From positions 1 through 36,470 of the forward strand of contig JBFWMG010000034.1 in NCBI GenBank assembly GCA_050251715.1: a stretch of DNA of 36,470 nucleotides, written 5' to 3'. Below the pieces are notes generated by a model. That model made no database searches, was not told where the DNA came from, and was given only the letters and a program-made list of their open reading frames with translations. Below, piece after piece: positions 36,353 through 36,470 of this stretch (position 1 is its first letter; each line of letters begins with the position of its first letter). A program made the translations under genes and the position numbers. This stretch comes from JBFWMG01 sp050251715 (GTDB lineage: Bacteria > Desulfobacterota > Desulfovibrionia > Desulfovibrionales > Desulfovibrionaceae).

Positions 36353-36432
36353 CTGGGGGGAAGGGGGGATAGAGGAGAAAACCTTTTTTCGCGCAGAAAT
36401 AGGTTTTCTCCTCTCTCCCCCCGTCCCCCCAG
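36353..36432. repeat. 32-bp imperfect inverted repeat
   Basis: Arms 36353-36384 and 36401-36432 pair with two mismatches around a 16-nt loop. The plus-strand left arm is purine-rich (CTGGGGGG...AGAGGAGAAAACC). It may end transcription of the minus-strand gene whose stop appears at 36446. Confidence 0.7.
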
Positions 36433-36445
36433 TTGCCTTTATCCG

Positions 36446-36470
36446 TCACGCCCCCGGCGCGGCCAGGGCC
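36446..36470 (-). CDS. Possible 3' end of a minus-strand gene (partial)
   Basis: On the minus strand the last bases read ALAAPGA then TGA (forward TCA at 36446-36448). GC-rich codons and the long inverted repeat just beyond the stop fit a gene end, but seven residues cannot identify it. Confidence 0.3.

Larger units (their letters stand above)
35935..36445. other. Gene-free, repeat-rich region
   Basis: About 510 bp. It holds a GAAACGGCAA-tagged hairpin repeat (35943-36030), a purine-rich stretch (about 36115-36135), an SD-preceded short frame at 36295 and a large imperfect inverted repeat (36353-36432). Other short frames lack ribosome binding sites and protein-like composition. Confidence 0.5.

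Overview
The window is about 36.5 kb of GC-rich chromosome. Gene content, order and repeats fit a sulfate-reducing Desulfovibrionales-type bacterium (Desulfovibrio and relatives): lptF-lptG, clpP-clpX-lon, nadC-nadA-nadB, FlgO-type envelope proteins, an archaeal/anaerobe-type adenosine-specific kinase, a DUF3124 protein, and intergenic hairpin repeats of a kind I recall from Desulfovibrio. The lineage is inferred from memory; no database was searched.

Layout. 1-2.7 kb: the tip of a minus-strand gene, an exported caspase-like/FGE-like fusion protein, and a CAU-anticodon tRNA with its own terminator. 2.7-6.2 kb: uppP (minus), then a 60-aa protein with lptF and lptG (plus); lptF has no ATG or GTG start. 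6.2-11.3 kb: clpP-clpX, then lon, ended by a strong terminator. 11.3-13.9 kb: a minus-strand run of a Smr-domain protein, a DUF2157-like membrane protein and an AT-rich single-TM protein joined to it by an ATGA overlap. 13.9-14.7 kb: a gene-free island with an inverted pair of three-hairpin repeats and a 24-bp perfect hairpin. 14.7-18.5 kb: the de novo NAD operon nadC-nadA-nadB (minus), with a palindromic MITE-like element between nadA and nadB. 18.6-21.5 kb: mgtE, a metallo-beta-lactamase-fold protein and the adenosine-specific kinase (plus). 21.7-23.6 kb: a minus-strand FlgO-like / lipoprotein / FlgO-like operon. 23.6-24.4 kb: a long, partly AT-rich divergent leader. 24.4-32.7 kb: a plus-strand run ispG-proS-xseA-M23 peptidase-xseB-ispA-dxs. 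32.8-36.5 kb: DUF3124 protein and acyl-CoA ligase (minus), a glycerophosphodiester phosphodiesterase (plus), and a second repeat-rich gene-free region.

How the genes work together. ispG and dxs (MEP pathway), ispA (prenyl elongation) and the separate uppP (undecaprenyl carrier recycling) all concern isoprenoids and the cell-envelope lipid carrier. LptF and LptG export lipopolysaccharide. ClpXP and Lon carry out cytoplasmic proteolysis. NadB, NadA and NadC convert aspartate to nicotinate mononucleotide.

Most of the window is ordinary housekeeping. The most unusual parts are the caspase-FGE protein, the paired hairpin repeats at 13.9-14.7 kb, the palindromic element that supplies the nadA stop codon, the FlgO/lipoprotein/FlgO operon and the AT-rich gene coupled to DUF2157. 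I saw no CRISPR array, prophage or intact transposase.
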